NCBI RefSeq assembly: GCF_025515275.1
Contig: NZ_JAOPFU010000002.1
Coordinates: 186,001-250,000, forward strand
Length of the DNA: 64,000 bases
Reading direction: 5' to 3'
DNA from: Catenovulum sp. 2E275
Lineage (GTDB): Bacteria > Pseudomonadota > Gammaproteobacteria > Enterobacterales > Alteromonadaceae
The notes under the pieces are model-generated. The model had not been told where the DNA came from and made no database searches. It worked only from the letters and a program-made list of their open reading frames with translations. This document shows positions 8,239-18,462 of the stretch, piece by piece; the first letter of the stretch is position 1; every line of letters starts with the position of its first letter. The position numbers were made by a program, and so were the translations under genes.

Positions 8239-10155
8239 TCAATCTTTATCTGAAAAAGCTATTTGTTCGCCGTTGCCAATTAACTGGTAAATATTGCGTG
8301 GTGCGCCTTTTTCATCCAGCTCAACTAAACCGATTCCTGCTTGGTTAAGCAGCCTTTCACCGTGAGAGGCTTGCGCAGGTTTTATCGGTTTAACTTTCAT
8401 ATTTTTACGTTTAGTAAACCAGTTAAGTGGCGACCAAGGTGCATACAACCAACGGTTGAGTCTATCTAACCAGTTTAATAAATCTGGCGGGAACTCGTTT
8501 TTTAAACCACTGCTGGTGATTTGCCAAATATTCGGGCTGTTTTTTCGTCCGCGTAAACTAACTTTAAATGCAAATGAATAATGCACATCGCCGGATAAAA
8601 TAACAAAGTTTTGTGGTGTTTTTGGGTGGCGGAATAAGTTTAATAAAGTGTAAGCAGCGCCTTTATGTGCCATCCAGTTTTCGGCATCGACCATTAATGG
8701 TTTACCAAACCAAGTAAATACCTGCTGAATAGCCTCTATTAATTTTACGCCAAACATAGGGGCTGGTGAAACCAAAACAACAGACTCTTGCTCAAACAAG
8801 CTTTGCTGTAATTCAATTAAGGCTTCCCAGTCCATTAACCCGGAAGGTTTATCAGGTTTAGATAAAGACTGCCATCTTTGTGTTCTGCTGTCTAAAACCA
8901 AAAGTTTAGGGGTGGTCTGCCAGTGATAATGCCAATGGCCAAAATTAAGTAAGTCATCAATCAAATCTTGATGCGTTTGCTCACCTAATTGATCTAACGA
9001 TTGTTGTACTTTTTCAATTAAAGCAGGTGAAAAATTGCTGGGTTCGTTGCCCCACCCTTGGCAAATAAAATACGCAAATAAGGCATTCCCTAAAATCCGT
9101 TTTGAAAAGTCATTCTGATAAGCTGTTTTTTCCCAATTGGCGGTTAAATTCCAATCATCGGTGACATCGTGATCATCAAAAATCATAGCACAGGGTAAAT
9201 GCGCCATCACCCGTCTCACTTGATTTAAATTTTTAACAAATGTTTCTAAGACTTGCTGCTGCTTATAATAAGTTTCGCGCTCTTCTTCGGCAATTTCATC
9301 TGGCATTGAAAAGTCGGTAAAACACCAAGGTTCAGGTGACCAAGCCAACAAATACATGGCTAAAACTTCGTCTAATGCTATTAAATGATTGCCGGCATTG
9401 TCAGAGGTAAAAATAGGCTTTTTAACCGAGCTGAATAAAAGTTTTTTAACTTCGCCGCCAACTTTATCTTTAGGTAAAATCTGCTCTCTGTGATTGTAAT
9501 AACTGGCATTAGTTTTTAATTCATCGGAATTATCTATTTGCGCGCCGTTAAACTTTTCACTGGCCCAGTTTAACTCTTTAAGTAAACGATGGATCGCGAC
9601 CAGCATAGGTGTCGCCACATCGTCGGCATAAATCTGATCGCCACTCATAATTAATGCGCCCGGCCAGGTATTAGGCGACTCAATACGAGTTTGTAAAAAC
9701 TCATCGGCGACCACTAAACCATCGGTTTGTCTTTCATTGCCTTTATGATGAGGTTTACGGCACGAGCCATGCAAAATATGCTCTAGTTTAGAGCGCAAAA
9801 CAAATCCGGGTGTGGATTTTCCCGGATAACAAATATCATCAATTAACTCAGTTAATTTAATGGCCGGTAAATCATGGTGATGAAATTTAAGATCATAACC
9901 AACCCAGCTATCAAAAGGTAAAGTCTCTTCAAGCTGAAAATGAATTAAATGAAAATAACAATGCGGTGATGCAGTTAAGGTATGGCAAGTATCTCCATTG
10001 GCAGAATCGTAATGCAACGTTTGTTCAGGAGACACAAATAAGCTTAATTCAATATCGACAGGTTTTGAGGTTGCCAGCCAAATTGTCATTTGGTTTGGGG
10101 TTATTTTTCTTAAAATTGGGCCTGCTAATACTGACAATCCTTGATTAAAACTCAT
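8239..10155 (-). CDS. PhoD-like metallophosphoesterase (alkaline phosphatase D family)
   Basis: 638 residues. The PhoD-like metal-binding segments are present: MSGDQIYADDV (about 170), AMIFDDHDVTDDWNL (about 325) and LSGDVHYSF (about 520). No signal peptide is seen, unlike classical secreted PhoD, so a cytoplasmic or peripheral phosphodiesterase is likely. A strong SD (AAGGAGACAGG) precedes the ATG. Predicted substrates are phosphate mono- or diesters; this long unsecreted subgroup is poorly characterised. Confidence 0.85.
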   Translation of the reverse strand: MSFNQGLSVLAGPILRKITPNQMTIWLATSKPVDIELSLFVSPEQTLHYDSANGDTCHTLTASPHCYFHLIHFQLEETLPFDSWVGYDLKFHHHDLPAIKLTELIDDICYPGKSTPGFVLRSKLEHILHGSCRKPHHKGNERQTDGLVVADEFLQTRIESPNTWPGALIMSGDQIYADDVATPMLVAIHRLLKELNWASEKFNGAQIDNSDELKTNASYYNHREQILPKDKVGGEVKKLLFSSVKKPIFTSDNAGNHLIALDEVLAMYLLAWSPEPWCFTDFSMPDEIAEEERETYYKQQQVLETFVKNLNQVRRVMAHLPCAMIFDDHDVTDDWNLTANWEKTAYQNDFSKRILGNALFAYFICQGWGNEPSNFSPALIEKVQQSLDQLGEQTHQDLIDDLLNFGHWHYHWQTTPKLLVLDSRTQRWQSLSKPDKPSGLMDWEALIELQQSLFEQESVVLVSPAPMFGVKLIEAIQQVFTWFGKPLMVDAENWMAHKGAAYTLLNLFRHPKTPQNFVILSGDVHYSFAFKVSLRGRKNSPNIWQITSSGLKNEFPPDLLNWLDRLNRWLYAPWSPLNWFTKRKNMKVKPIKPAQASHGERLLNQAGIGLVELDEKGAPRNIYQLIGNGEQIAFSDKD

Positions 10156-10234
10156 CCTGTCTCCTTAAATTTAAAGCCTGTTATTTATACCATTTATATT
10201 ATTCGAGTTAACTTAATTAACAGGCTGAGGTGGG

Positions 10235-10894
10235 TTAGGTTAAATCCAATAACGCATACCTTTTTGCCAACTCATGATAAAGCTGATCTTGATAATCTTC
10301 GGCTTTCACATCTAGCTTTGCCATTACTTCAACTAAATGCTCGTTGTCTTCTCGACCACTCCACACCTTTACATAAGTACCTTCTTTATAACCGTTATCC
10401 TGACGGAAGAAGTTCAAAACATTTTTACTCACGTATTGAGCGTACAACTCATCCCAACTCATTTGGCAGTCAGCTAATAAAGCAGAAAATAAACCAATAT
10501 CGTAACGTTTAGCGGCAGCAAGACCAATTAACAGCTCTAGTTTTTCCAACAAGTTAAGCTCAGCAAATACATAAGTTTGCCCATCAAAATTTAACTGTTG
10601 TGAACTTAAATTATCAAAAACATCTGCTTGTGCCTGAGTTTGTTCACCGTCATGTTTGATTAAAATAGCGGACAAAACAAAATGCCAAATATCAACTAAC
10701 TCCATTTGTAACTGAGCTAAATCGCAGTCTTGTTTTTTCCACCATTTCCAGCCGTGATGTTCTATTGCTTCTGCACCTTCTATAACTACAGCACGAAGAA
10801 AAGGTGAACGCACTTGTATCCAGTTTGGATTTACTTTCGCATTCATTTTATCTTGTAAAGCCAACATGGTAGCAGCTTGGTTTGTTGTTAACAT
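10235..10894 (-). CDS. dimeric dUTP diphosphatase (all-alpha NTP-PPase family)
   Basis: Hydrolyses dUTP (and dUDP) to dUMP, keeping uracil out of DNA and supplying dTMP synthesis. It is the all-helical, MazG-related dimeric type rather than the trimeric Dut: EGAEAIEHHGWKWWKKQDCD and LQMELVDIWHFVLSA contain the acidic Mg-binding residues, and QDNGYKEGTYVKVWSGREDN is the C-terminal family block. The start was set at MLTTNQ (10894) because AGGA lies 6 bases upstream. It follows rsuA closely on the same strand. Confidence 0.88.
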   Translation of the reverse strand: MLTTNQAATMLALQDKMNAKVNPNWIQVRSPFLRAVVIEGAEAIEHHGWKWWKKQDCDLAQLQMELVDIWHFVLSAILIKHDGEQTQAQADVFDNLSSQQLNFDGQTYVFAELNLLEKLELLIGLAAAKRYDIGLFSALLADCQMSWDELYAQYVSKNVLNFFRQDNGYKEGTYVKVWSGREDNEHLVEVMAKLDVKAEDYQDQLYHELAKRYALLDLT

Positions 10895-10912
10895 GATCAT
10901 TCCTAATTTTAA

Positions 10913-11617
10913 TTAAAATAATGCGACTTCATCGTCAGTTAAATAACGCCATTCACAAGGTTCAAGCTCGTCATCTAAACCTAATTCACCAATTTTAGCT
11001 CTATGCAAACCAACCACTTTATTACCCAAAGCGGCAAACATACGTTTAACTTGATGATAGCGCCCTTCAGCAATAGTGAGTTCACAATGCTGCGGTGAAT
11101 TAAATTTAAGTTTGGCCGGTAAAGTTGGTTTATCATCGCTTTTTAAATCAATCCCTACCGCCACTTTTTCTATCATGGATAGTTGCTCATCTGCTAACAC
11201 TGGCTCAGCTAATTCGACAATATATAATTTTTCACACTGGTAGTTAGGAGATGTCACCCGATGCGACCATTTTCCATCGTCAGTAATTAATACTAATCCG
11301 GTTGTATCGGCATCTAACCTACCAGCAATATGCAAACGTTCGGGTTTATCAATTTCCATTAACGAAATAACCGACTGATAAGCTTCTGTATCAGAGGTAC
11401 TGCAAATGGTATCAATTGGTTTATGCATCATAATATAACGCTGACCAACAGTTTCAACCTGCTCTTCTAAATATTCAACATTTGCGTCTGCTGTTACTTT
11501 AAATGCAGGGTTAGTGATCACCTCACCATCTACTGTAAAACACCCTTTTTTTATCGCTTTTTTAGCTTCGTTACGGGTTAAATCTATTGCTTCACACGCA
11601 TATTTATCTAAGCGCAT
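10913..11617 (-). CDS. rsuA: 16S rRNA pseudouridine(516) synthase RsuA
   Basis: Isomerises U516 of 16S rRNA. It has an N-terminal S4 RNA-binding segment (MRLDKYACEAIDLTRNEAKKAIKKG) and the RsuA/RluB/E/F catalytic motif AGRLDADTTGLVLITDDG with the catalytic Asp, then HQVKRMFAALGNKVVGLHR. The start at 11617 is supported by GAGG six bases upstream; four codons upstream is the alternative. It probably shares a transcript with the dUTPase gene 18 bp downstream. Confidence 0.93.
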   Translation of the reverse strand: MRLDKYACEAIDLTRNEAKKAIKKGCFTVDGEVITNPAFKVTADANVEYLEEQVETVGQRYIMMHKPIDTICSTSDTEAYQSVISLMEIDKPERLHIAGRLDADTTGLVLITDDGKWSHRVTSPNYQCEKLYIVELAEPVLADEQLSMIEKVAVGIDLKSDDKPTLPAKLKFNSPQHCELTIAEGRYHQVKRMFAALGNKVVGLHRAKIGELGLDDELEPCEWRYLTDDEVALF

Positions 11618-11693
11618 TGCATTCCTCATTTAGCTATTTTTTTGATATTGTACGCAGAATTAAATTGAACGCTATTGTTGCAGGTAAATTTGC

Positions 11694-12959
11694 TTAGGCA
11701 ATTTCAAACACTAATTGATTTTTTCCATTTAATTTCGCTTTATACAAATTTTGATCTGCTTGCTTGAATACCTGTTCATAGTTAATAACAACATCACCAG
11801 TCAGACAAATAGCTCCAGCGCTGACAGTTGTCTTTGGTGAAGTTGAAAGAGGCGTTAACTCTACAATGCTTTTAAACAATGCTTGGATAGTATCAGGGGA
11901 GCTATTCAGCATAATAACAATAAATTCTTCTCCTCCCGCTCGAACAATTAAATCTAATGGCCTTTGAGCAACCGACCTTAGAACTTGAGCAAAAGATTTT
12001 AAAATATTATCGCCAATGTCATGTCCAAACTGGTCATTAATCTGCTTAAAATTGTCTAAATCAAATACAGCAACAGCTAAGCAAGTTTTTGATCGAATAG
12101 CTGTTTTCATTAATCTATTATATTCTTCTGCAATACCTCGTCTATTGCGTAATAAAGTAAGAGGATCTTTTGTCGCAAGATCTTCCAGCTCTGCTTGAAC
12201 CCCTTTTAAACGGCTAATTTCCATCCCATGCATTAATAAATACTGACTTTCTAAAATATCAGCTAATACGCACTCAAATTCAAAGGGAATAGATTTACCT
12301 TGGGCATTAATCAAGTTTACTTCAAATGATAATTGCCCTTTATCTCTCACATTCTCTATAAAATCAAACCAGTGTGCAGCAGTTTCAAATTGTTCTGAAA
12401 TATGAAAATATGAACGACTTTTAACCTGCTCTTTAGATAAGCCTAAAAATTGAATCAACGCTTGATTAAATGTGATTAAAAAACTGGTTTGGGGATCACA
12501 TACCATGATTAAGCTGGGGGTATTATCAATTACAGCTCTTAATAACATTAATTCTGAACGCTCAGTTTGCAATGCTTGTTGACGTTTTTTCTGGTGGATA
12601 ACATGAATGATTGCATCACGAATTTCGGCGGGCTTAATGTCGCTAGTTTGTAAACAATCGCTAGCACCTAGTAGAAAAGCTTTTCGTTGAATGTCAGAGC
12701 TAATTTTTTTTGCAAATAGAACAAAAGCACATACTTGAGTGCTTTCTATTACAGTTGAAAAGAATAAAAATGGTTCAAATTTTCTAGGTTCGTAGTTAAA
12801 TAAAATTAAATCAATATTGACCATTTTTAATATCGAGCTTAGATTATCTGCATTCTTATAAGCAATAATTTCGATATTGTACTTAGCCTTAACCATCAAC
12901 GCAGAAAAACCTTCAACGTCTTGTTCATGATAGCCAAGCATTAATATTGTGCTACGCAT
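11694..12959 (-). CDS. diguanylate cyclase: degenerate receiver - PAS - GGDEF
   Basis: 421 residues in three parts. Residues 1-125 have a CheY-like pattern but Asn replaces the phosphoacceptor Asp (DLILFNYEP), so phosphorylation is unlikely. Residues about 135-255 form a PAS domain beginning LLRAVIDNTPSLIMVCD. The GGDEF domain (262-421) has DLDNFKQIND, the active motif GGEEF (342-346) and an RPLD inhibitory I-site (333-336) five residues before it, so it should make c-di-GMP under product feedback. It is monocistronic. The input is probably sensed by PAS or by a partner of the receiver-like domain. Confidence 0.9.
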   Translation of the reverse strand: MRSTILMLGYHEQDVEGFSALMVKAKYNIEIIAYKNADNLSSILKMVNIDLILFNYEPRKFEPFLFFSTVIESTQVCAFVLFAKKISSDIQRKAFLLGASDCLQTSDIKPAEIRDAIIHVIHQKKRQQALQTERSELMLLRAVIDNTPSLIMVCDPQTSFLITFNQALIQFLGLSKEQVKSRSYFHISEQFETAAHWFDFIENVRDKGQLSFEVNLINAQGKSIPFEFECVLADILESQYLLMHGMEISRLKGVQAELEDLATKDPLTLLRNRRGIAEEYNRLMKTAIRSKTCLAVAVFDLDNFKQINDQFGHDIGDNILKSFAQVLRSVAQRPLDLIVRAGGEEFIVIMLNSSPDTIQALFKSIVELTPLSTSPKTTVSAGAICLTGDVVINYEQVFKQADQNLYKAKLNGKNQLVFEIA

Positions 12960-13250
12960 AATTTGAACCCGTTAAGTAACCATCACCGATAGCTAAATCG
13001 AACTTTTGTTTAAAACGTGTTCTAGGTTGTCTTTTTTAAGTTGCTCTACCCCGTCTTGGGATACCAATATATCTAAAGAGCTAAGCTCTTTTGTTAAACT
13101 GAACCCCATTCATTAATATTAGTTCAGCTTAGTTAAAAAGAAAGTACTCGTTGAAATATCTTGAGTTCATGGTAACTCACCTGAGTTGAATTCATGCCTA
13201 TTTACCTAAAGCCGAATAAATTCATCCTCCCATTTAAATAACAACAGTTT
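12960..13250. other. gap between diguanylate cyclase and mrcB
   Basis: No open frame with support. It must contain the promoter of the leftward diguanylate cyclase gene. The one structure seen is a short hairpin, AAAGAGC-TAA-GCTCTTT (13075-13091), followed by TT on the plus strand; no plus-strand gene precedes it. Nothing else is assignable. Confidence 0.5.
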
Positions 13251-15593
13251 TTACCAATTAAATAAACGCTCAAGCCAAGATTTATCCTGCTCTTTTTTCT
13301 CCCACTCTTTACTTTTTGCACAAGTTTTTGCTGGTGGTAATAAATCGGTTTTTGCCGGTAACATAATCAGGTTTTCACAACCGGGTAAAGCATGTTCTCC
13401 GGTCAATTGATTAAAATAACGCATATCAACTGAGTCTGGTTTTGCCATCACCAAACTGGATGGCGTTCGCAGTTTTTGGTATTCACCAAATAACCTGAGC
13501 GCACCGGTTGCACCAGTTAATTTAGTTGGTTGGTTATCGTCTTTACCAATCCAAAATACAGCCAACTGGGCTTGATCATAACCAACAAACCAGCTGTCCA
13601 ATAAATCATTAGTTGTACCGGTTTTACCAGCAAATTCTAGCCGAGAAAACTGGCTATTTAACCATTTAGCACTGCCTTTTCGAGTAACTTGGTTCAGTGC
13701 ATAATTCATTAAATAAGCGTCAGCTTTATTCATAATTTCAACCGGTTGACTGTCATATTGCCAAATTGGTTGATTATCCATTGAATTAATGGTTTGAATT
13801 GCATGAATTTGCTGTTTTTGCCCAAAGTTAGCAAATACCTGATACAGTTCTGCGACTTCAAATGGCGATAAACTAATAGAACCAAGCAACATCGACGGAT
13901 ATAAATCTGGCTCATATCTCAGTCCCAACGCCATTAAAGTATCCGCTACATTTTTAAGCCCCAAACTCATCCCCAAATTAACGGTAGGCACGTTGCGTGA
14001 ATGAACTAAAGCATCCACTAATAAAACGTCACCCAAAAACTGTTTATCATAATTTTTAGGTGCCCATTCTTTACCGGTTGAACTCGCTAATTTAATTGGC
14101 TGATCTTTTAAAATGCTGGCTAAGTTGTATTCAGGTTGCTCAAGTGCGGTTAAATAAACCGCCGGTTTAACCAAAGAGCCAATATTACGCTGGGCATTTA
14201 GCGCACGGTTAAAACCTTCATAATTAGCTTGCCTGTCACCTACAATGGCCTGAATACCACCACTTGCGCTGTCAATAATCAAACTCGCAGCTTGTAAGTC
14301 AGTTAATTTACGCTGAGATTCTATAGTATTTAAACCTGAGCTAATTGCCGTTTGTGCCTGATACTGAGTCAGCGGGTCAAAATGGGTGAATATTTTTAAG
14401 CCCGAGTGTAAATTAATATTTTTATCTAATACTCGTTTTAACTCAGCTTGTACCTGATCGATATAATCCGGATAGCGTCTTTTAGCTATCGCGTTTTTAT
14501 CCTGCACTCGGATATCACGGGTGATCTCATATTGGTAATCTTCAGCACTAATTAAATTATTCTGAGTCATTAAACGTAAAATTAAATCGCGTCGTGCCAT
14601 TGCTCTTTCTGGATGGCGACTTGGATTATAATAAGACGGCCCTTTAATCATCCCAACTAAAGTAGCAATTTCGTGAGGGGCTAACTCATTAACCGGTTTT
14701 TTAAAATAATAATGACTGGCTAAACCAATGCCATGAACAGAGCGGTTATGATTTTGTCCTAAATAAACCTCGTTTAAATAAGCTTGCAGAATTTCCGATT
14801 TGTTATATCTGGCATCTAATAAAATCGCAATATAGGCTTCTTTAAGTTTCCGCCACAAACTGCGCTCGTTAGTTAAAAACATATTTTTGACTAACTGCTG
14901 AGTTAATGTGCTTCCGCCCTGCACGGTTCTGCCTGCCTGAATATTAACCCATAAAGCCCGCGCAATAGATAAAGGGGCAACCCCATGATGCTGATAAAAC
15001 TTTTGATCCTCAACCAACAATAAAGTATCAATAAATAATTTAGGCACTTCATGCAGTTTAACTAAAATTCTGTCTTCCAGATTATTTGCCTGTAACCTAT
15101 CAATTAAATAAGGCTCTAACGTAAATTGAGTTTGGTTTTTAGTTTCCGTACTTTGTGCTTGATGCGTTTTGATTTGGTCAATCCGGTTTTTATAAAAATT
15201 AACTTCAATGACCTGCTCGTATACTTCGCTACGAGGTAAAGAATAAGCTCGTCGGAAAAAAGCCACGCCATTTGCGGTTTGTTTAAATTCACCCGGTGCT
15301 GTTAACTGACGCACTTTACGATAATCTAATAACTCCAAATGCTGAATTAAAGCACTACGGCTCAAGGCATCCGACTTTTTATAGCTGTGCTCAACACCAT
15401 AAACTAATACTGGCAACTGCCATTTATTACCTTCAAATTTTTGTTTTATTTGTGCGTCAAAGTAAACCCCGGCTGCAACAATAACAATTAATAAAACAAT
15501 AAAAATTTTAAATACCGTTCGCCAAAACCAAGGTTTTTTAGTGGATTTATTTTTGTTGGCCGATTTGGAAGATTTTGTTTTTTCAGTTGCCAT
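13251..15593 (-). CDS. mrcB: penicillin-binding protein 1B (bifunctional peptidoglycan synthase)
   Basis: 780 residues: a short Lys/Ser-rich cytoplasmic tail, one membrane helix (IFIVLLIVIVAAGVYF), a UB2H region, then a GT51 glycosyltransferase domain with VEDQKFYQHHGV and QGGSTLTQQLVKN. The transpeptidase domain has the serine motif in GSLVKPAVYL, the SRN motif (HSRNVPTVNLG) and KTG (FAGKTGTTND). It polymerises and crosslinks peptidoglycan in the periplasm, normally stimulated by LpoB. Domain order and length match PBP1B rather than PBP1A. Confidence 0.95.
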   Translation of the reverse strand: MATEKTKSSKSANKNKSTKKPWFWRTVFKIFIVLLIVIVAAGVYFDAQIKQKFEGNKWQLPVLVYGVEHSYKKSDALSRSALIQHLELLDYRKVRQLTAPGEFKQTANGVAFFRRAYSLPRSEVYEQVIEVNFYKNRIDQIKTHQAQSTETKNQTQFTLEPYLIDRLQANNLEDRILVKLHEVPKLFIDTLLLVEDQKFYQHHGVAPLSIARALWVNIQAGRTVQGGSTLTQQLVKNMFLTNERSLWRKLKEAYIAILLDARYNKSEILQAYLNEVYLGQNHNRSVHGIGLASHYYFKKPVNELAPHEIATLVGMIKGPSYYNPSRHPERAMARRDLILRLMTQNNLISAEDYQYEITRDIRVQDKNAIAKRRYPDYIDQVQAELKRVLDKNINLHSGLKIFTHFDPLTQYQAQTAISSGLNTIESQRKLTDLQAASLIIDSASGGIQAIVGDRQANYEGFNRALNAQRNIGSLVKPAVYLTALEQPEYNLASILKDQPIKLASSTGKEWAPKNYDKQFLGDVLLVDALVHSRNVPTVNLGMSLGLKNVADTLMALGLRYEPDLYPSMLLGSISLSPFEVAELYQVFANFGQKQQIHAIQTINSMDNQPIWQYDSQPVEIMNKADAYLMNYALNQVTRKGSAKWLNSQFSRLEFAGKTGTTNDLLDSWFVGYDQAQLAVFWIGKDDNQPTKLTGATGALRLFGEYQKLRTPSSLVMAKPDSVDMRYFNQLTGEHALPGCENLIMLPAKTDLLPPAKTCAKSKEWEKKEQDKSWLERLFNW

Positions 15594-15750
15594 AAGTTAT
15601 TTGTACTGCCCGTATTAATTTACTACTGCGCATATCCGCACTTGCTTTCAAGTTATCAATTTTTAAATCACAAAAATAGAAAAACACTTTACCGTTAAAT
15701 CAACCCATTCAAAAGTGTAGAATCTAAAATTTGAGACTTATCAAACAAGG

Positions 15751-18270
15751 TTAGTTAAATTTTTTAATTGATCGACCGGGCTTTTCATCAAGTGGTTTTT
15801 CCGGCCAGCGATGTTTAGGATATTTACCCCGCATGTCTTTAGCTACATCAAAATAAGAGTTGCGCCAAAAGTGAGCTAAATCACTGGTGGTTTGGATTGG
15901 CCGCCGCGCAGGTGATAATAGCTCAAATCTAAGCATTACTTTAGCTTGAGCTAATTTAGGTGATTCCAGTTGACCAAACATTTCTTGCAAAATAACCGCA
16001 ACGGTTGGCCCTTGGAACTCGTCATAACGAATCGCTATTTTTTTATCACTCGGAGTAACATAAAACTCAGGGGCCTGTTCTGCCATAAATTGCTGCTGCT
16101 CCCAAGTTAAATTAGCTAATAACAAGTTATAAATATCAACTTGCTTGAGCTGTTTTAACGTTTTGACATTTTGCAGATAAGGCAATAACCAATGCTCAGC
16201 CTGTTTAATTAACTCAGCTTCAGTAATGGTTGGGAAATCATCAATTTGCTCGCCCAGCCACTTAGCTCTTGCTAGCCAATTTTGACACGCTGACGACCAG
16301 TTTAAAAAACTCAAACCTTCTTGTTTTACGATTGCTTTAACGCAGTTTTCAAACTCATGATTTGGAATATCCCTTAACTGATTTTCAGATAAAACCAGTG
16401 CTTGATACTTTAATTTTAAACGCCCTGTAATTGCCTCTTTTTTAGCATCCAGCGCATATTCTTTATGCTCGACTAACTGGTGTTTTAACTCAGCAGTGAT
16501 TTGCTCAAAAGCAATTGGAGCTGAGCTAAATACGACGCCATCCTTGTTTTTTCCGTCACAGTCGCAAATCACCAGCCAAGGTTCGCCTTGCATTTTGTCG
16601 GTTTGATACAGCATCACACCACGGCCATTTGCCAACAAATACCTAAGCCCATTGCCTGCTCTAAGCTGAGCTAATCTATCAGGGTAGGCTTTTAATAACA
16701 AAGTGCTCGTTAAATCTTGCACTTTTGCTAAATTAATTGGCTCTGTTGGCAGTTGAATATTAAGTTTGTGAGCAAAACTTTTAGCTAATAAAACCACCTG
16801 CGCAATCAGGTTTTGTCGAACAATATGCTGACTTTGAGCCTGTTTTTTATCCCGAATATAATCCATTAAAAACAATAAACGTTCGGTAATATCTGAACTG
16901 TCGGCATTAATAAAAATATCTCTTTCAGATAACAGTGCAGCTAATAAACAAGCCAGTTGTTTTGCTGGTTTTGTTTGTGCGCTTAACAGCATACTGCTTA
17001 GTCTTGGCTCTAAACCAAATTGTGCAGCTCTTTGCCCTAGCGGGGTAATTTTTTGGTGAGAATCGAATAAACCAAGTGATTGATTTAAAAGCGATGCTTG
17101 CTGAAAATGATGCAAAGGCGCGGGGGTGAGCCAGTTTACATCCTGATACTGGTTTATGCCCCAAGCAGATAGCTCCAAAACTAAACTGGATAAATCTGAA
17201 TTTAGTATCTCTTCGGGTTGATATTCATTTAAGTTATTTTGCTGGGATTCGCCCCATAAACGAAAACAAATACCACTTTGTAAACGACCCGCTCGCCCTG
17301 CTCTCTGAGTGGCTGATGCTTTTGAAATATAATTTGTTTCTAATCTTGATAAGCCACTTTTAACATCATAAACCAGCACTTTTTCTAAACCGGAATCAAT
17401 CACAGCAGTAATGCCCTGAATAGTTAAACTGGTTTCAGCAATGTTAGTGGCAAAAATGATTCTGCGCTGCGTTGGGTGATAATCTGCCAGCACTAATTCT
17501 TGTTTACTAAGTGGTAAAGCGCCATACAAAGGCAATAACTCAGTTTGGCTCAGCTCTAATGTTTTAGCCGCATCGATACAGCGTTTAATGTCCGCTTGTC
17601 CGGGTAAAAAAACTAAAATATCGCCGCAGGTTTGACGATAACAAACCTCTTTTAAAGCTGACATAACCTGCTCAGTTAAAGTGCTTTTTGTTTTAGCAAA
17701 ATATTCAACTTCTACCGGGTAAGTCCGGCCGGGGCACTTAATCACTGGAGCCTGGTTTAAATACGCCGAAATTTGCGCAGTGTCGATAGTAGCTGACATC
17801 ACCAACAGCTTTAAATCGTCCCGAAAAGCCTGCTGTACTTCAAGCGATAACATAAGAGCTAAATCTGCATGGATCGACCTTTCATGAAATTCATCAAAAA
17901 TAATTAACCCGATACCATTTAATTCAGGATCTTGCTGTAAGCGTCGGGTTAAAACCCCCTCAGTTACAATTTCTAAACGTGTTTGTTTAGAGATTTTTGA
18001 CTCATTACGAATTTGATAGCCAATGCTTTGCCCTACGGTTTCATTTAATTGTTTAGCCAAATAAGTAGCAATTGATTTAGCCGCCATTCTGCGCGGCTCT
18101 AACATAATAATTTTACTGCCAGAAAATAAATTAGCCTGCAATAAAGCCAATGGGACAAAAGTGGATTTACCCGCTCCTGGCTCTGCCTGTAAAACTAAAG
18201 CAGAGTGCTCGGTAAGCTGTTTGGTAATCTCTGGAATAAATTCTTTAATTGGTAACAAAACTAAACACAC
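15751..18270 (-). CDS. hrpB: ATP-dependent helicase HrpB
   Basis: DEAH-type helicase of 839 residues. Walker A is AEPGAGKSTFVPLALL, Walker B is IIFDEFHERSIHADLAL (DEFH), motif III is SATID and motif VI is QRAGRAGR. The C-terminal HrpB-specific region (FELLSPARRPIQTTSDLAHFW) is present. hrpB commonly lies beside mrcB in gammaproteobacteria, as here, though the RNA target and role are unknown. The start is uncertain: GTG at 18270 is used, a TTG four codons later is equally possible, and neither has a strong SD. Confidence 0.93.
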   Translation of the reverse strand: MCLVLLPIKEFIPEITKQLTEHSALVLQAEPGAGKSTFVPLALLQANLFSGSKIIMLEPRRMAAKSIATYLAKQLNETVGQSIGYQIRNESKISKQTRLEIVTEGVLTRRLQQDPELNGIGLIIFDEFHERSIHADLALMLSLEVQQAFRDDLKLLVMSATIDTAQISAYLNQAPVIKCPGRTYPVEVEYFAKTKSTLTEQVMSALKEVCYRQTCGDILVFLPGQADIKRCIDAAKTLELSQTELLPLYGALPLSKQELVLADYHPTQRRIIFATNIAETSLTIQGITAVIDSGLEKVLVYDVKSGLSRLETNYISKASATQRAGRAGRLQSGICFRLWGESQQNNLNEYQPEEILNSDLSSLVLELSAWGINQYQDVNWLTPAPLHHFQQASLLNQSLGLFDSHQKITPLGQRAAQFGLEPRLSSMLLSAQTKPAKQLACLLAALLSERDIFINADSSDITERLLFLMDYIRDKKQAQSQHIVRQNLIAQVVLLAKSFAHKLNIQLPTEPINLAKVQDLTSTLLLKAYPDRLAQLRAGNGLRYLLANGRGVMLYQTDKMQGEPWLVICDCDGKNKDGVVFSSAPIAFEQITAELKHQLVEHKEYALDAKKEAITGRLKLKYQALVLSENQLRDIPNHEFENCVKAIVKQEGLSFLNWSSACQNWLARAKWLGEQIDDFPTITEAELIKQAEHWLLPYLQNVKTLKQLKQVDIYNLLLANLTWEQQQFMAEQAPEFYVTPSDKKIAIRYDEFQGPTVAVILQEMFGQLESPKLAQAKVMLRFELLSPARRPIQTTSDLAHFWRNSYFDVAKDMRGKYPKHRWPEKPLDEKPGRSIKKFN

Positions 18271-18462
18271 TTTATGGTAAATTTGCTGCGCTATGTAGGG
18301 CTTAGCAATAAGTTAAGGTATATAAACAGCCGCTATGTTATACCGCAACAAGCCGAACAACAATCTGGCGTTTAAGCCTGTTACCAACATTTGCAAAAAA
18401 TGCATGAGTTCATTACTCTGCGTGCAAATTATTAAAAACAATTAAAGATAAAGGAAATCACA

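Noticed and set aside
13075-13091. Hairpin AAAGAGC/GCTCTTT as terminator of mrcB
   Set aside because: It is about 160 bp beyond the stop and lacks a U-run on the mrcB strand.
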